Assembly: GCA_029931535.1 (NCBI GenBank)
Contig: JAQPZY010000807.1
Location: 310,001 to 374,000, forward strand
Origin: Margaritifera margaritifera
Lineage: Eukaryota; Mollusca; Bivalvia; Unionida; Margaritiferidae
Length of the DNA: 64,000 bases
Reading direction: 5' to 3'
Under the pieces are notes generated by a model. The model saw only the letters and a program-made list of their open reading frames with translations, ran no database searches and was not told where the DNA came from. Shown here piece after piece: positions 50,220 through 61,048 of this stretch. The position numbers and the translations under genes are program-made. Numbering within the stretch: position 1 is the stretch's first letter; every line of letters starts with the position of its first letter.

Positions 50220-52095
50220 TGTTCATGTTGCTACCGTTTGGCGACATAATGTTTTCTATATATATATATCTCTGTTGACAGTATGTATGTGTGCAAGACT
50301 ATGGTAAATTTAGAAATGCTTTTTTTATCATCCTCGTTGTTGCCTATTTAAAATTTATAAAAAATAATGCGCAATATCATAACCCCACATGTTGAAGTTA
50401 GTGAGCTAGAATTCAGCCAACTTCGAGGCTGACCCCCCCCCCCCCCCCCCCCCCCCGTTCTTATGCATGCAAGTGCGACGCATGCCAGGAGTCTGCTTCC
50501 TGATAAGCAGACCGGCATAGTTTTTTAACAAAACAATGATGATAGGCTTGTTATTGGATCAGGATCCATCAGCCGCTGGCCTTAACGAGAATCAGGCCTC
50601 GGGAGAACCTGTTCTCTCACAGAACCAATCTGGACACATGGAAATTTAGCTGTTCTGATTAACAGAATCATACCCCTCATGATCTAAACGCAGAGATGCA
50701 GCTCAGCTTTCATCCGATGATACACACCAGGTCCAAAATTAGCTCAAACATTGTTAATGTCCTTTGGCAGATTTATCTTCAATTTGATTAATAGAAGTAA
50801 TTGAAATGTGGACAATATTTCAATAAAGGAATGTGACATTTTGTTTTAAATTTTAACTAAAAATTGTTGTAAACCAGTCCACTCAGTCTGTACCCTTCTT
50901 TCATTAGAAAGGTTCGTGTATTTAGAAATGCGTAAATTATTATTATAAATTATTAATATATGAGATACCGGTATTTAAATCAGTGTTTTATTCGTGCCTC
51001 GAGATACCACATAAATGAGTTGTCGTTCGCGGACCTAAGATATTGACATGTGATCTGCATGTGATTTCACATGTGTGAACTTGTTCGTGTATGTGTTTGT
51101 GTGTGGAGAGGTGAGCGTAGATAAAAAGAGAGAGAGAGAGAGAGAGAGGAATATAAATAAGAGCATCAGTCATTTTGTGTGCGCATGTATGTGTGTGTGA
51201 AGAGTGAAAGAGGCAGATAGAACACCATATTGAGAGTGAAATAAAGATACAAGTTACTGGATACTGTAGCAAACTAACGGACGTCAGAGGTCTTAAGGCG
51301 CCGAAATAGCTTTTGGGCCATCATCGTCGCCCGGGCGCCATTTACCCTTAGTACGCCACTGAGTGAATATTTCATCTTTGTGCACAAGTGTGTGTGTGTG
51401 TGTGTGTATATGTGTGTGTTTACACATCAACATTATGAGGTCTTAACGTGTCACTTGTGTACACACCAACGTTGAGATGACTGTAGTAAATAGATGTGCA
51501 TTCTCTCGTTTATAAAGTAATTATCGTAAAATCTTAGAAAACTAGGAAATGCATGGTGTAAGATGTCGTCCTAATATTGGTATGTAAACATGAGGTTTTC
51601 TTCCTAATATAAGTAATGTATTTACAAGTTGACCATTAAGACCTCTCAAAGCTGATGTGTGAACAAACCACATGATAGGACCTCATTGTGTTAGCATATT
51701 TGGATGGGAAAACTACCAGGAAATATACTATCTAGTGGTAGAAATGTATGGAGATTATATTTTGTCAGATGAGATGGAACGAAATATCAAGTTAAAACTA
51801 AAAAGAGTACAGATTGATTCATAAGCCAGTACCACATGTTTATATATTGCCTAAAATGTATCCACGATTCGTTTTCAAGCTGATGAGAACAGTTCAAATT
51901 AAGAGAAAATACCAGTTAAGAAATATACGAGCATATGAGATTTTTGCAGCCTTCTAATTAAATAAGCGCAAAAGCAATCGGACAAATCAAACATAAATAC
52001 TTTATATAAAGCGCAGTGATATTACTGAATTATGATTTTACTATCTCACTAATTATAACACCGGTAGCAGTCATCGTAATAATTAGTTAAAGGGC
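50220..52095. repeat. segmental duplication block B
   Basis: Paralogue of 34140-35847 in the same orientation. A 24-base poly-C run (50433-50456) and a 102-bp insertion at 51264-51365 are private to this copy. Local microsatellites: (GA)n near 51130-51148 and (GT)n 51387-51408. Confidence 0.82.
51264..51365. mobile_element. 102-bp GC-rich insertion absent from the paralogous block
   Basis: Block A reads ATTGGATATCTTATCTTTAT. Block B reads TACTGGATA, then 102 bp, then AATATTTCATCTTTG. The extra segment (CTGTAGCAAACTAACGGACG to GTACGCCACTGAGTG) is much richer in GC than its surroundings and includes CGCCCGGGCGCC. It has no frame. It is probably a small retroposon or MITE, but a target duplication is not clear. 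Confidence 0.6.
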
Positions 52096-52600
52096 TTCTT
52101 CCGTAGTTTTTAAAAGTTGTTGTTTTTTATTGATAATCAGCATTAAAAATGTAGTCAAATGCGTCTCATATGCTTACAGCCGCCCGTACCCGTGTAGGTG
52201 TCATAAAAACGACTAAAGTGTATCAGATCTTTCGACTCTTCTGAACATTAATGAGCTCCCAGGTCATGTGACTTTGTCGTAAGAAACGGTACATCTGAAG
52301 CATATGGCTAATTAGCCTTGTTGTGAACATTTTATGCCTGAATTCAGTAATTTTGGAAATAGCCATAGCAGTTTCGAGTATGGACTGACATTTTGATCCC
52401 TCAGAAATCCAGCTTGAGCCATTGTCGAATGAACTCCTTGAATTTTACAGTTCTGAAGCTCGTGTATCAGACGGGGAGGTGTACTTAAACACAGTAATGC
52501 ACAGTAATGGAGATCAAATACAGTAACTTAAAAGAAATTAAAATAATGGAGCAAGAAATTAAGCATTTTTCAGTCACAGTAATGATTTTGTTGAATAATT
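52096..52600. other. unassigned DNA
   Basis: Nothing recognised. It starts exactly where similarity to block A stops. Confidence 0.45.
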
Positions 52601-53090
52601 TTTAAAAAATGTGTACATTTTGTTGTTGTTGTTGTTTATCCATTAATGTTAATATGAAAATGTATGGCTCTGGTGTAAAGTAATGGAACACCACTTGAAT
52701 ATACAGTAAGGTATTCTATACTATGGCAGCACATTTAAAAACGACGAATAGTCATTTAACTAACCATAATTATATTTATTTATTTATTTCTGTCTCCATT
52801 TTGGAGACTTTTTATTCATTGTTTTCATTTTTCTAAGTTTTGATCTAAAATATTTTTGTACAGTAGTCGAGACGAAATACATTAACGGACCCGGAATTAT
52901 AATAAAGGAATACAGCATTATACACAAACAATATAGAGATTATAGATATTGATGAATTTTTTTTGTTGCTCTTCTATTGACATTAATATGTGTGACACGC
53001 TAGTGTACAGTAATGGAACACCAATATGCAGAATGATATATTCTGTTCTGTGGTAGCAAATAAAAAAGACATATAGCCGTAAAGTCATGG
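52601..53090. repeat. diverged tandem duplication of about 320 bp unit
   Basis: TTAATGTTAATATG...GTAAAGTAATGGAACACCAC...GTATTCTATACTATGGCAGC (52640-52733) is matched by TTGACATTAATATG...GTACAGTAATGGAACACCAA...ATATTCTGTTCTGTGGTAGC (52975-53056). Further ACAGTAATG pieces occur at 52490-52510. Confidence 0.7.
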
Positions 53091-53148
53091 AACTTAATAT
53101 ATTTTATCTTTATTCATTTATATGTGTCTCACCCAAGCCACAAGTTAT

Positions 53149-53227
<79 letters not shown>

Positions 53228-53230
53228 GTC
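53149..53230. repeat. (TC)n microsatellite
   Basis: About 40 TC units with one ATC near the end. Confidence 0.97.
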
Positions 53231-53448
53231 AAGCATACGCCTATGTTTACCTTCAGTATGATTAATCTGAGACCGGTATAAATATAAAGATTTTCATATT
53301 ACAGGCGGTTTAGAGAATCATCCTTCGTTATATGCTGGTATTTGTTTCTAATCTTACGAGTGTTTCCTCACGTAGGCATGCACAATATATAATACTTTAC
53401 AATTTATGCACGTATGGCAAGACTTCCACTAACAATTGTGTTAGATAA

Positions 53449-53638
53449 TTTTTCAACCAGGATAAAATCAAAGAAGAAAATGTATTAAAGAAAATCGTTG
53501 ACTGAAATTGAGCTTATGAATATGCATTAGACAGTTATGTAATTTTTCAACCAAAATATAATCAAAGAAGGAAATGCATTAAAGAAAATCATTGACTGTG
53601 AAATTGAGCTCATAAATATGCATTAGACGGTTATTAAA
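53449..53638. repeat. tandem duplication, about 94-bp unit, two copies
   Basis: TTTTTCAACCAGGATAAAAT (53449) and TTTTTCAACCAAAATATAAT (53543) head two copies that continue in step through AAATGTATTAAAGAAAATCG / AAATGCATTAAAGAAAATCA and AATATGCATTAGAC(A/G)GTTAT. Confidence 0.88.
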
Positions 53639-53704
53639 TACAATCCATTTCAATAGCTTTTACAATTTGAAATCTTTTTCATCTAAGGCCCAAATGGTAT
53701 ACGC

Positions 53705-55275
53705 AAAGATGACTCGCTCAAGCTATCTACCGAATATAATTTCGGCCATATCCGTGATACGTTTGTTAACTTCAATTCACTGGCAATTCATTAATTTAAG
53801 GTCGACCAAGCAATCGAGATTTTGTTTGTAATTCATATTGAATCGATTTTCCTCAAAATAAATCAGATCTAATCATTGAAAATCCATAGAGAAAGGTAGA
53901 TCCGTTAACAAGGTATAGTCAAACCTGTCTCCAAAGACTACTCTGAGGACAATCTGGAACTGGTCTTGACAAGCAGGTCGTCTTTATATACATGTTTAGA
54001 TTTATGTATAAATAGGACCTATGGACCTTTACCCTTATACGCAGATAGTCCTTTTATAAAGTTTACTATAAAAATTCTCTGTTTTGTTTATTTATTTTGT
54101 TGACGTTACTTCTTATATAAATTATTGTATCATGAGAAGCTAAATGTTGCATTTCTTTCCGATGAATAGCATGCTAGATTATGTTCAGATTCAGTTTGTG
54201 GTGCAGCTAGTAATTGCATATTTGGATCAAAACTTGACAACGCATGTAAAAAGGTAAAATTTGAATAAAAGGTATGTAGCAAAATGCTAAAATGAACCCT
54301 AGCTATTATGTTTACATAAATAGAAAATATTACGTAACTTAGCCGAACAGGGTCGTCATATTAAACGCCATACTTGGTACAAAATTGTATTATCAAATTA
54401 CACCACGCCCTATAATTTACACCTAAATTATTTCAGTCGACCGTGCATAGGTCAATACGGGTTCTGAAACATTTAGGAACTTATGATGTCCAGAAACGTA
54501 ACTTCACGCTTATTTTTAAACGGTATTTGATACTCCAAAACTTGTACATATCTTCGAGGTGCTGATTGCAGACATGATTGTAATTTCTGGGCAAGTATTA
54601 GGGAAAGAAATTGCTTGGTTTAGAACTGTGACCATTAACCTAAGAGTTAACAGTTGAAAAGCAGAAATCATGATATGTTTTCAATGCGTCTTAAAATAAA
54701 ATCAAGCCTGCTTTGTCGAAGGATATATCTCAATAGCACTGATTTTTCACCCTCTCTAGCTTGCTGATGTAACAACATCAAAAGGTCTTGAATGACATGA
54801 GTTTGGTATTTAGGTTTGGTTTTTATGGTTTAACGCCATTTTTCAGCAAATGTTAGGCTATATATGGCGGCCAGTATATCTGGTGGAGGAAGAACCCGGG
54901 AAAATCCCGGGAAGAACCACCGAACCACGGGAAGCTACTGGGAAGCTTTCGCACATAGCCACATTGGCCGAGCCCGATACTCGAACCAACGCGGACAGAG
55001 GTGAGATAGCAGTGATCAGTAAAGGCCTTAGACCGCTCGACCACCCGGGTCCCCGAATGACATAAGTACCCATCGACAATGAGAGATCATATGACTTGTT
55101 TACACATCAACTTTGAGAGGTTGTATGCAGCAGAGTATGTTGGCATTTTTCCTCCTTAAACTAGCGTGCATCTGGCATAAATTTCCCACATCTGCGGTCG
55201 CGCTCTGCTGTAATTCTCTCGCCTCTGACGTCACACACGCTCGGTTTCCGAAGAGTTACGGAAATTATGCATACG
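53705..55275. repeat. 1.2-kb duplicated unit, copy 1 (SINE-occupied)
   Basis: Aligns base by base with 55563-56970: CTACCGAATATAATTTCGGC / CTACCGAATCTAATTTCGGC, AAATAATTTACTATAA-like, CTAGCTATTATGTTTACATA, TTCAGTCGACCGTGCATAGG, GTCCAGAAACGTAACTTCAC, AGAGTTAACAGTTGAAAAGC and CACACGCTCGGTTTCCGAAG. A SINE at 54799-55054 is present only in this copy. Confidence 0.9.
54799..55054 (-). mobile_element. tRNA-derived SINE with 9-bp target duplication
   Basis: On the minus strand the head starts GGGGACCCGGGTGGTCGAGC (55054). It has A-box-like GGTCGAGCGGTCTAAGG and B-box GGTTCGAGTATCGG (about 54990). A body with GTGGTTCGGTGGTTCTTCCC follows, and the tail is TGGCGTTAAACCATAAAAAC with CAAACC. Target duplications GAATGACAT flank it at 54790-54798 and 55055-55063. 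The paralogous empty site is 56728-56736. The spacing between the boxes fits a tRNA with a long variable arm. Open frames over it are shadows. Confidence 0.9.
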
Positions 55276-55289
55276 AAGCGGGCACGCTT

Positions 55290-55562
55290 ATTTATGAGAT
55301 GTTTAAATCAGCGTATTAATCGTTTCGCGATATACATCATAGATGAGTTGTCGTTCGCAGACCTAAGATATTGACATGTGATCTGTATGTGATTTCACAT
55401 GTGCGACTTGTGCGTATGTATGTTTGTGTGTGAAGAGAGAGGTGGGTGTAGATATAAAGAAATAGAGAGAGAGAGAGAGGGTTATAAATAAGCGCATCAG
55501 TCATGTTGTGTATGTGTGCGTGTGAAGAGTGAAAGAGGCAGATAGAACCACCATATTGAGAA
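55290..55562. repeat. partial copy of blocks A/B
   Basis: TTTATGAGATGTTTAAATCA and the following CGTTTCGCGATATAC, GACCTAAGATATTGACATGT and GAAAGAGGCAGATAGAACCA match 34856-35110 and 50961-51235. It sits between the two copies of the 1.2-kb unit and ends sharply at CTACCGAATC. Confidence 0.8.
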
Positions 55563-56970
55563 TAAAATATCTACCGAATCTAATTTCGGCCGTCTCAGTG
55601 ATAGATTTGTTAACTTTAATTCGCTGGCAATTAGTTGATTTCAGATCGACCAAGCAATCACGATTTTGTGTGTAATTCATATTGTATCGATTTTCCTCAA
55701 AATAGATCAGATCTAATCATTGAAAATCCATAGCGAAATGTAGATCCGTTAACAAGGTATAGTCAAACCTGTCTGCAAAGATTACTCTGAGGACAATCTG
55801 GAAGTGGTCTTAATGAGCACGTCGTCTTTATATATATGTTTAGATTTATTTATAAATAGGACCTATGGACCTTTACCGTTATACACAGATAGTCCTTATA
55901 TAATATTTACTATAAAGATTCTCTGTTTTATTTTTTTATTTTGTTAACGTTACTTCTTATATAAATTATGTTATCATGAAAAGGTAAATATTACATTTCT
56001 TTCCGATGAAAAGCATGCTCGGCTATGTGCAGATTCAGTTTGACATAAGACCTTTATTTCGGTGTAGCTAGTAATTGCATATTTTGATCAAAACTTGATA
56101 ATGCACGGAAAAAGGTAACATTTGAATAAAAGCTATGTGGCGAATGTTAAAATGAACCCTAGCTATTATGTTTACATAAATAGAAAATAGTACGTAACTT
56201 AGCCGAACATGTTCGTCACATTAAACGCCACACTTGCTAAAAATTTGTCTTCTCTAATTACGCCACGCCTTATAGCTTTCACCTAAATTATTTCAGTCGA
56301 CCGTGCATAGGTCAATATGGGTTCTGAAACATTTATGAAAATTTCTGAACACATATTAGACACTATATGCAATATTAAAATAGGAACTTATGATGTCCAG
56401 AAACGTAACTTCACGCTTATTTTTAAACGGTATTTAATACCCCAAAAATTGCACGTATCTTAGATATGCTGATTTTGTAGACATGATTGTAATTTCTGGG
56501 CAAGTATTATGGAAAGAATATTTCTTGGTTTAGAACTTAAGTTCCCTTTCACCATTAACCTAAGAGTTAACAGTTGAAAAGCAGAGATCATGATATGTTT
56601 TCAATGCGTCTTAAAAAAAATCAAGCCTGCTTTGTCGAAGGATATATCTCAATAGCACTGATTTTTCACCCTCTCTACGCAACTGTATAAAATATTGCTT
56701 GCTGATGTAACAACATCAAAAGGTCTTGAATGACATAAATACCCATTGACGATGAGAGGTCATATCATGTGACTTGTTTACACATCAACTTTGAAGGGTT
56801 ATATGCAGCAGAGAATGTTGGCATTTTTCCTCCTAAAACTCGCTTGCATCCAGCATAAACTTCCCACATCGGCGGTCGCGCTGCTGCTGTCCGTCCCCCG
56901 CATCTGACGTCACACACGCTCGGTTTCCGAAGATTTACGGTAACTATGCATACGAAGCGGGCACGTTTTT
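55563..56970. repeat. 1.2-kb duplicated unit, copy 2 (empty SINE site)
   Basis: Direct repeat of 53705-55275. It lacks the SINE and keeps a single GAATGACAT at 56728-56736. It has small private insertions, for example at 56338-56381. Confidence 0.9.
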
Positions 56971-57101
56971 TGTGACCTATTTTATAGAAAACGACTGGGT
57001 GCTTGACGATCGGACTTTCTGCAAAGTAAAACATGTATTTGGACATTTTAATTACTATAGTAAATAGGAAAACGCAAAAACCTTGGAAGAAATCTTTTAA
57101 G

Positions 57102-57280
57102 TAAAACTCCAATCTGTAAAAACTACTGGGGAATTTGTATATAAAATTTGTTGTTGTTGTTATAGGAAATGTACACTTAAGGAGTGCTATTACGTATTGC
57201 TTCAAGTATATCAAAACTCAGACACCTTTACGAAAACAATAGTTCCATACCCAATTTATAAAGAAAGATCTACCTCGTGA
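57102..57280. repeat. partial copy of the distal end of block A
   Basis: AACTCCAATCTG, TTGTTGTTGTTATAGGAAAT, GTACACTTAAGGAGTG, CTATTACGTATTGC and CCATACCCAATTTATAAA match 35848-36010. Together with block B it completes the ancestral A-like sequence. Confidence 0.75.
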
Positions 57281-57815
57281 TTGATTTCCTGCTCAAATTG
57301 CTTCTTTTGTCTATCACAGAGTTTTAGCCACATTGATATGTGCAAATTCTTATTGGCTTTATTGTGTACTTGAAAATAATTTAACTTATAGTCCCTCGTG
57401 AGTTACTTCATTTCTTTTTTGGGGGGTGGGGATGGGGTGGGGTAGGGGTTTAGGGGGTGAGGATGGAGTGGGAAGCGGGTTAAGCATGGTTGATATAATT
57501 AAGAAGAAACAAACAGAATCAATTGCAGTCAACCATACAGATCTAAGGCGCTATTTTATCTGTCAGTTTATATACCAACATGCGTTAATTTATCCTAGGG
57601 TCTCGTTATAACAACCGAGTAAGAATAGTTAAGACAATTGTGTAATATTTTAAAGAGCTATAGAGAAATTAAAGAGGACTGTTCACCCAAAAAACTTGAT
57701 CAATGACATGATTTACAAATGTTTAATTACCATACATTTAAATTCTAACAGTCATCATGAATTAAATCAAGAACTTTGATGAAAATATTGATTTAAAAGA
57801 AATTATACAAGACAC
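57281..57815. other. unassigned DNA with a G-rich tract
   Basis: 57420-57480 is strongly G-rich on the plus strand (GGGGGGTGGGGATGGGGTGG and following) and could form G-quadruplexes. No gene recognised. Confidence 0.5.
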
Positions 57816-57819
57816 ATTA

Positions 57820-58850
57820 AATATGTTAACCAGTTCCCCGTAACGTTGAATGTCCTCTTCGCTCCAAGTGTCGTCGATGGGGTATAAAATCCATTTGGCA
57901 AACCCGGGTAGAGTGTTGGGGCCAGGAAAGATTTGTTCACGTCCTACTTGAATCCTATTACAATGAGGACAGTGAAAATGGATAGGTTCTTGTACTTCTC
58001 ACAATCTTGATGAGCAACGCAGAAATTAGGGTTTGGAATCCCCGTCTCATGCATTCATTCAATTTCCAAAAAGATGAAATCCACTTTGGTTCTTCTTTCG
58101 ATCACCCTGTAATTCTTTCTCCAGTGAATTGTCGTATTTATGACATTGATGTCGATAGCCTACGATTTGGTCGCAAATGTGGCATCTTTTCTTTCCAGCA
58201 CAAACGTGTGCTTTAGAGTTATTTGTTGGAATCAGCTGTCCACACTTAAAGCACAATTTCAATAAATCACAAGCACTTTTCTGCTGATGAGCTGCGGTGT
58301 TGTTCGTAACAAGAGGGACTGACAAAGGTTCGTTGACACGTCGAGCAATGCACGTGTTTTTCATTAAGGCATGGTGTGGAAGCTAAACAGCTCCGGGATC
58401 TCTCTCCGCAATGAATGTGATTCTCCAGACTGTTAAATCCTTAGTCGCATTTCTCGCAGTAGTAAGAGTATCCAAGAAATCCTGTAATACTCATGATGTT
58501 CTTGATGATAATACACGTGAATGTATTTTCCCTCAGGGAAATCGGATCCTCGAAACATCAGAGCTCCGCGGACTTCTTGAGGGTGTACTTTCAAGGTGTA
58601 CCGAGGAGCCAAGACGTATTTAAGTTGTTGCTATTTGAGAAATGCCACACACGGTCTCTTTCCATATCCCTGCTTGATTTAACAGGAGTTCTGCGTCTCT
58701 TCGTTGTTGGGGTCTCTACGACTTTTGAATGCTATTCCATGCTCTTTTCCATTCTGAGGTCTCGTTCTTGTCGGCATACCTTCGCTCCACCACGATGGCA
58801 CGGGCTAAGTACATATGCTCCTGAGAATTGTCGATTTGGACGAAACTGTG
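57820..58850 (-). pseudogene. second Polinton/virus-like DNA polymerase B relic (N-terminal half)
   Basis: Read from 58850 down, family blocks appear in order but in shifting frames. FVQIDNSQEHMYLARAIVVE is at about 58844 and AELLLNQAGI (usually ELH.KAGV) at about 58670. ITGFLGYSYYCEKCD is at about 58485. At 58364-58059 lie a C-x2-C, C-x9-C-x2-C zinc-type region (LCFKCGQLIPTN and CAGKKRCHICDQ). FIFLEIE (about 58080) stands where the exonuclease I motif F-x-D-x-E is expected. GIPNPNFCVAHQDCEKYKN and REQIFPGPNTLPGFAKWIL follow. The palm domain is absent and several stops occur. This lineage differs from the relic at 1-5.4 kb. No alignment was run. Confidence 0.7.
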
Positions 58851-59100
58851 ATTGGTACTGCGAAGGTCGTTCACCAGTAACACTTTCCTGCTTCTTCGGC
58901 TACCTCCCTCCCCATGTTCCTTTGTCCCCCAAGTGCCCCATCATGTTCATTTCACGTTTGTCCACCAAGTGTACCCTCCATGTTCATTTCCCATGAGCCC
59001 CGCAAGTGCCCCACCTTGTCCCCATGTTCCTGTCCCGTTTGTCTCCAAGTGCCCCACGCATGTTAATTTCCCGTTTGTGCCCCAACTTGTCCCTATTTAC
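58851..59100. repeat. minisatellite of CCCC-rich units
   Basis: Irregular units built from TGTTCATTTCCCGTTTGTCC and CCAAGTGCCCCACCATG (about 30-40 bp each) run from about 58908 to 59095. The pattern is strongly strand-asymmetric (C-rich on plus). The open frames here translate the units. Confidence 0.8.
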
Positions 59101-60021
59101 CAACACACTACTACTCTCATTGCCATTGTGTGTGTTGAATTTCAAATTCATTATATCGAAATACAATGTTTCCCCAATTTTTCAACGAAAGGTATATTAT
59201 GACAGCTATAACATTAACAAATATAAAAAAACTCCGATGGGATTCGAACTTGATATCTGTGTCTAACTTTTTGATTCACTCTTTACACTGAACTAACCTT
59301 AACATACCGTACAGTGTAGAAAAATTGATAACTCACCAAAAAGCGTTATACATTTCAAAGGGATTTTTCTTTTAGTTTATTCTAGTGTTTTTACATCTAC
59401 AGAAAAGCCAAATACATCCGTAATTTATCTTTAAAATAGAATGTTTAAAAAATAATATTATATTCTTCGGAGAAATGGAGATCGTCACTTGGTTCCTTGC
59501 TCTTTGTTGTGAATATAAATGTATAGTCAAGAAATACGCTTAAAAAGACGAAATGTAAAAAAAAGAATTACCAGATGCTGTCTTCTCATCATTTTGTCAT
59601 TTTTCGAAATTTCAGAAATAATTGGTGGAAAACTTCCAAAAACATTTGGTTTCCTCGAAATTAAATGTATGGTATGATAAACTGGCCTCTTTTGGACATA
59701 TGCCAATTTAGTTCGACGTTGACCTTTAAGAGCTGATATAATCAACCTAAGTTGGGCGAGATGGTAAAGAAATCACAGAGATCGATTCATCACACAGGAT
59801 AACTTGATTTATTAGTTAGAGTATCTGAGAAACGGATCTAAATGAACTCAAAACTAAGCCAAGATGAGATGGACTGATAACGAATATATAGTCAAACAGA
59901 AGACAAATAAGGTTAACACTATATATAATTCATAATTGATACAATATCTCAGAGTTTCAGAGACGACAATGTAAAGAAATTTCATATTCTATCATTCAGC
60001 TATAATGTCCAGCAAATTTTC
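59101..60021. other. unassigned DNA
   Basis: Nothing recognised. Confidence 0.45.
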
Positions 60022-60063
60022 TTATTTGGTACTTGGCTGAGCCTGGCGCACTGCAGTTTGGAC
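60022..60063 (-). CDS. possible terminal exon of the same gene
   Basis: TATTTTGCAG precedes 60063, and in the phase required by exon 2 it gives VQTAVRQAQPSTK then a stop. Support is only the splice signal and phase. An alternative is read-through of exon 2 to a stop at 60266, giving a tail with CLQGTSALASASCNPSCMDV. Confidence 0.2.
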   Translation of the reverse strand, partial: VQTAVRQAQPSTK

Positions 60064-60164
60064 CTGCAAAATACATGGTCTGATTGAATTTACTGTCGCA
60101 TCGATTTTTCGATTGAAATGGGCCAACTGTCATTTCATAACTTTTAAATAACCAAGAGCGTAGA

Positions 60165-60220
60165 ATAATAATAATAATAATAATAATCGACGTCATCATC
60201 GCCATCATCATCATCATCAC
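60165..60220. repeat. (ATA)n and (ATC)n trinucleotide repeats
   Basis: ATA units followed by ATC/ATG units; the frame over it (poly-Met, poly-Ile on minus) is artefactual. Confidence 0.95.
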
Positions 60221-60532
60221 TTATATGCTCGTAATTACAATCGAATAGGCTTCAAATTGTAAAATTTAACTAGGAACGTAATTATTAATCAAAGTTTCAT
60301 TACAAATTAATTCCAAATGACTGACGTTTATTTGTTTGGTGTTTAAAGTGACATCCATACATGAAGGATTACAACTTGCAGAAGCAAGTGCTGAAGTGCC
60401 TTGCAAACAGACCCACCATGGCTGCCGATTTTGCCTGCTCTTATCAGGATTATAACCTGCATACTTATGATATAGATTATTGAAGGCTAACCACAGTGGC
60501 ACCGTGACTCCAACTCTAAGGGATGTACTTAC

Positions 60533-60874
60533 ATATTTTGAAACTTTTGAAACACACATTCCTTCCTTGCACCACTGCAAAACAAAGTGCTTTATGTATG
60601 TTTGTAAGCAAAAAGAAGCAATAATGAAGAGTTTGCTCCGATAGCAACACACTGGTTCTTATTCGATTGCGTTGCAAGGAAGTACATGTAGCTGCCTAAT
60701 TGACTACATTTAAGTATGAATTATTATATAGCACACTGAACGGTTTTCTTATCAAACCTAATAAAAACTCATCAGAACAGTAAGAAATTATACTGATTAT
60801 GGCATATAAATTTGTGAGAACATGCCCTCCAATTAATGCGCTTGTTACAGCTTGAAAGGCGGTCATATTTCTGA

Positions 60875-60930
<56 letters not shown>

Positions 60931-61048
60931 CCATATTTATTCCACAGGTGGTTCCTGTAGCTGAATTGAAATGTTCCGGGAGGCATTCGCCCGTTTTTGG
61001 ATCCGTGCATTTCATCAAGCGACATATATTTTCATTTTCAGGTATATC
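60533..61048 (-). CDS. two exons of a probable ADAM/ADAMTS-like cysteine-rich protein (partial gene)
   Basis: Exon 1 (61048-60932, 39 codons) follows an acceptor TTATTTTAAG and ends at a donor GTAATC. It reads DIPENENICRLMKCTDPKTG, then ECLPEHFNSATGTTCGINM. Exon 2 (60574-60533, 14 codons) follows TTTTGCAG and ends before GTAAGT. It reads WCKEGMCVSKVSKY. Both junctions are phase 0, and joining them gives GTTCG..MWC..GMCV, the pattern of the cysteine-rich region after the disintegrin domain in M12B metalloproteases (GT.CG..KWC..G.CV). The intron (60575-60931) holds a (GA)n array. Neither exon contains a stop. Catalytic exons (HExxH) are not seen in this window. A frame also stays open past exon 2 to 60266. 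A further possible acceptor is at 60063. The protein presumably is secreted or membrane-bound. Confidence 0.55.
60882..60927. repeat. (GA)n microsatellite in putative intron
   Basis: The (GA)n on plus (TC on the gene strand) lies directly downstream of the exon 1 donor. Confidence 0.97.

Noticed and set aside
54850..55079. Three overlapping open frames on both strands
   Set aside because: All lie within the tRNA-derived SINE at 54799-55054 and follow its GC-rich sequence.
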